From NCBI GenBank assembly GCA_009839485.1, contig VXPQ01000011.1, positions 16,460 through 80,459 of the forward strand: 64,000 nucleotides of DNA, read 5' to 3'. Of this stretch, positions 62,228 to 64,000 are shown piece after piece (within the stretch, counting starts at the first letter, position 1; each line of letters starts with the position of its first letter). Source of the stretch: Bacteroidetes bacterium SB0662_bin_6 (lineage in GTDB: Bacteria > Bacteroidota > Rhodothermia > Rhodothermales > VXPQ01). The notes beneath the pieces are model-generated. The model saw nothing but the letters and a program-made list of their open reading frames with translations. It was not told the origin of the DNA and searched no databases. The position numbers and the translations under genes were made by a program.

Positions 62228-62851
62228 ATGATTTCAGCAGTTGAAGCCCTGAAACGCCTGCAGGAAGGCAATCGCCGCTTCGTAGACGGCGTTCGGCATA
62301 TCGAAGCACCCGCAAGCCCGGAAAAACGGAAGGATTTGCTCGCGGGTCAGGCGCCCTTCGCCGTGATTCTGGCATGCTCCGATTCCCGAGTACCCGTCGA
62401 GCACATTTTCGATCAGGGCTTTGGAGACCTGTTCGTGATCCGTGTCGCCGGAAACATCGTTACGCCGTCTCTGGCAGGCAGTGCGGAGTACGCGGTGCAG
62501 CAGCTCGGCACGCGGCTTCTCGTCGTGTTGGGTCACACCCGATGCGGCGCGGTCGGAGCAACGCTGGAAAGCCTCCGGCAACCCGGCGGCAAGCTATCGG
62601 AAAACATAGCGTCGATTGTCGACCGAATTCGTCCTGCGGTGGAGGACCTGTTAAAAACGGAACCTGAATGCGACCCGGATGCGTTGCTGCGCCAGGCAGT
62701 GCGGGCAAACGTGCGCAGATCCGTGGACGCGCTTCGGCAGGATTCGGAAATCCTCAGGCAGCTTATGGACCGGGACGGCCTGCGAATCGTCGGGGCGGAG
62801 TATTCCCTGGAATCCGGGGAGGTCGATTTCTTCGACGACGCACCGGCCTGA
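62228..62851 (+). CDS. Beta-class carbonic anhydrase
   Basis: 207 residues that interconvert CO2 and bicarbonate with zinc. Zinc ligands are visible as C50 (LACSDSRVP, with D52-R54 dyad), H103 and C106 (VLGHTRCGAV). FVIRVAGNIV and the C-terminal GAEYSLESGEVDFF region are typical. It starts 33 bp after the antiporter gene, so the pair may act together in pH and bicarbonate balance. Confidence 0.92.
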   Translation: MISAVEALKRLQEGNRRFVDGVRHIEAPASPEKRKDLLAGQAPFAVILACSDSRVPVEHIFDQGFGDLFVIRVAGNIVTPSLAGSAEYAVQQLGTRLLVVLGHTRCGAVGATLESLRQPGGKLSENIASIVDRIRPAVEDLLKTEPECDPDALLRQAVRANVRRSVDALRQDSEILRQLMDRDGLRIVGAEYSLESGEVDFFDDAPA

Positions 62852-62912
62852 CGAGGAAATGAATCGGCCCTCGCCAACCGCTTCAAAAGAACAAAAACCG
62901 AAAAGAATTACG

Positions 62913-63383
62913 ATGAACCTGGAATTCAAAACCGGACAGATCGACGCGCAATCCATTCTCGGCATCCGTACTACGACCACGATGGATAAGCTTGCCGAAA
63001 TCATGGGCCCGCTGTTCGGAGAGATATACGGATACATTCAACAGAGTGGGCAGGCGCCGGCCGGCATGCCCTTGGCTATCTACCACTCGATGGAAGGCAA
63101 CACCGTCGATCTCGAGTGCGCCATGCCCGTCTCGTCGCCGATGGAAGGCACGGACCGCATCCGGACCGGACAACTTCCTGCCGGAACCATGGCGATGGTG
63201 ACCCACATGGGGCCCTACGACAACCTCGGCGAAACGTGGAATGCGCTGGTGCAATGGATCAAGGCGAACGATCTCCAGCCCGCGCATGCGCCCTGGGAAG
63301 TGTACGTCACCGATCCCGGCGCCGAGCCGGACCCGTCCAAATGGCGCACCGATATTTTCTTTCCCGTGCAGAATTGCCCGTGA
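62913..63383 (+). CDS. GyrI-like / AraC effector-binding domain protein
   Basis: 156 residues from the ATG at 62913. One small-molecule-binding SHS2-type domain: QSILGIRTTTTMDKLAEIMGPLFGEIYGYI, AIYHSMEGNTVDLECAMPVSS, LPAGTMAMVTHMGPYDNLGETWNALVQWI and WEVYVTDPGAEPDPSKWRTDIFFPV. Stand-alone members bind or hydrolyse small cyclic compounds. It is 61 bp after the carbonic anhydrase and convergent with the WD40 gene. Confidence 0.85.
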   Translation: MNLEFKTGQIDAQSILGIRTTTTMDKLAEIMGPLFGEIYGYIQQSGQAPAGMPLAIYHSMEGNTVDLECAMPVSSPMEGTDRIRTGQLPAGTMAMVTHMGPYDNLGETWNALVQWIKANDLQPAHAPWEVYVTDPGAEPDPSKWRTDIFFPVQNCP

Positions 63384-63398
63384 AGTACCACCTCCTCG

Positions 63399-64000
63399 TC
63401 ATTTCGCGAGAATCATGCGCCCTGACCGGACAAGCATGTCCGGACCCGCCCGCGCCCTTATCTGATAAACGTATACGCCCGAGGGCAACGAGGAGGCGTT
63501 CACTTCAAGGGAATGGTCCCAACCGCTCGACAAGGACTCGGGACCTGTTACCATCACGTTCCTTCCCAATACGTCAAAGACATGCACCGTCACTTCGGCT
63601 GCCGACGGCAGGTCGAAGACCACGCGCGTGGACGGATTGAACGGATTCGGATAGTTGCCGTGCAGCCGGAAGGCCATCGGAATCTCCCCCTCGGCATCGA
63701 CTGCATGCGTCGTTATGCCCGATACGTCCCACAGATTAATGAAACAATCCCAGGCCCCTGACGCCAGCATGTTACCATCGGGTGAAAAGGCTACCGAAGT
63801 GATCCAATACCTGTGCCCCCTGAGCGTTGCAATGTGGGATCTCATAGCCACATCCCACAGCCTCACGGTTCCGTCATCCGACCCGGATGCCACGATACTG
63901 CCATCGGGGGAAAAGGCTACCGAATTGACCCACGCTGTATGCCCCGTGAGCGTGGTGGAGGATCCCGTAGCCACATCCCACAGCCTCACGGTTCCGTCAT
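63399..64000 (-). CDS. WD40-repeat protein with type IX sorting domain (partial, N-terminus outside window)
   Basis: About 200 C-terminal residues; the frame stays open across position 64000. Two to three WD40 blades are visible (TLTGHTAWVNSVAFSPDGSIVASGSDDGTVRLWDV, then HIATLRGHRYWITSVAFSPDG). A sorting domain follows with LHGNYPNPFNPSTRVVFDLP, FDVLGRNV and the ending RSGRMILAK. Expected to be exported by the type IX system and kept at or released from the surface. The blades suggest a protein-binding scaffold. Confidence 0.85.
   Translation of the reverse strand, partial: DGTVRLWDVATGSSTTLTGHTAWVNSVAFSPDGSIVASGSDDGTVRLWDVAMRSHIATLRGHRYWITSVAFSPDGNMLASGAWDCFINLWDVSGITTHAVDAEGEIPMAFRLHGNYPNPFNPSTRVVFDLPSAAEVTVHVFDVLGRNVMVTGPESLSSGWDHSLEVNASSLPSGVYVYQIRARAGPDMLVRSGRMILAK

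Overview
This 64 kb window comes from a GC-rich member of the Bacteroidota/Rhodothermota lineage, most likely a marine Rhodothermales-type bacterium. Three proteins carry C-terminal type IX secretion sorting domains with the NYPNPFNP signature. Other lineage markers are a PUR-family (DUF3276) nucleic-acid-binding protein, an ECF sigma/FecR/STN-TonB receptor/DUF4249 cluster, a HmuY/HmuR pair, DUF5916 barrels and a bacillithiol enzyme (BshC). Few genes have a strong Shine-Dalgarno sequence. All assignments are from reading motifs; no database search was run.

Layout. 1-5.1 kb (minus strand): housekeeping block hisD-hisC-DUF151 nuclease-bshC (bshC runs off the left edge), plus a PUR protein and RecX. 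5.1-10.7 kb (minus): an ECF sigma factor, a FecR anti-sigma factor, an STN-containing TonB receptor and a DUF4249 lipoprotein, which together look like a cell-surface signalling and uptake unit. 10.8-13.6 kb: a Calx-beta/Fn3 sorting-domain protein and a tiny membrane protein. 14.0-15.2 kb: a Phd/VapC-like toxin-antitoxin pair behind a perfect palindrome, then a small membrane/coiled-coil protein. 15.2-19.8 kb (minus): a tight five-gene sugar operon (phosphofructokinase with PPi-type residues, HUMPS-family enzyme, alcohol dehydrogenase, SDR, sugar-phosphate isomerase). 20.0-24.5 kb: a TrmH-type RNA methyltransferase bracketed by 48-bp direct repeats, a secreted amidohydrolase and a PQQ dehydrogenase with an internal cytochrome c domain.

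24.6-41.7 kb (all plus strand) looks like an acquired island. It encodes an ABC exporter with two DUF3526-type permeases, two DUF5916 barrel proteins, a TonB receptor with a beta-propeller lipoprotein, and a FecCD-type ABC importer. I read the importer side as a siderophore/metallophore uptake route. The island also holds the debris of a merC-cobW pair in two places and a duplicated DUF5916 gene end, and weak direct repeats lie at its two edges.

41.8-50.3 kb (minus): an alpha/beta hydrolase, a secreted beta-sandwich-like protein with a His/acid tail, a MerC-like protein, a lipoprotein, an azurin-like cupredoxin, and HmuY/HmuR behind an iron-box-like palindrome, then an FAD-linked oxidase. 50.4-58.9 kb: an SDR, an orphan amino-acid-type binding protein, an AT-rich gene combining leucine-rich repeats with a zinc-peptidase motif and a sorting domain, an M28 peptidase, a TolB-like propeller lipoprotein and a YdeI/DUF1905 protein. 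59-64 kb: tRNA-Leu(CAG), tRNA-Asn(GTT), a small membrane protein, a KefB-type antiporter, a beta-carbonic anhydrase, a GyrI-like protein and the end of a WD40 sorting-domain protein that runs off the right edge.
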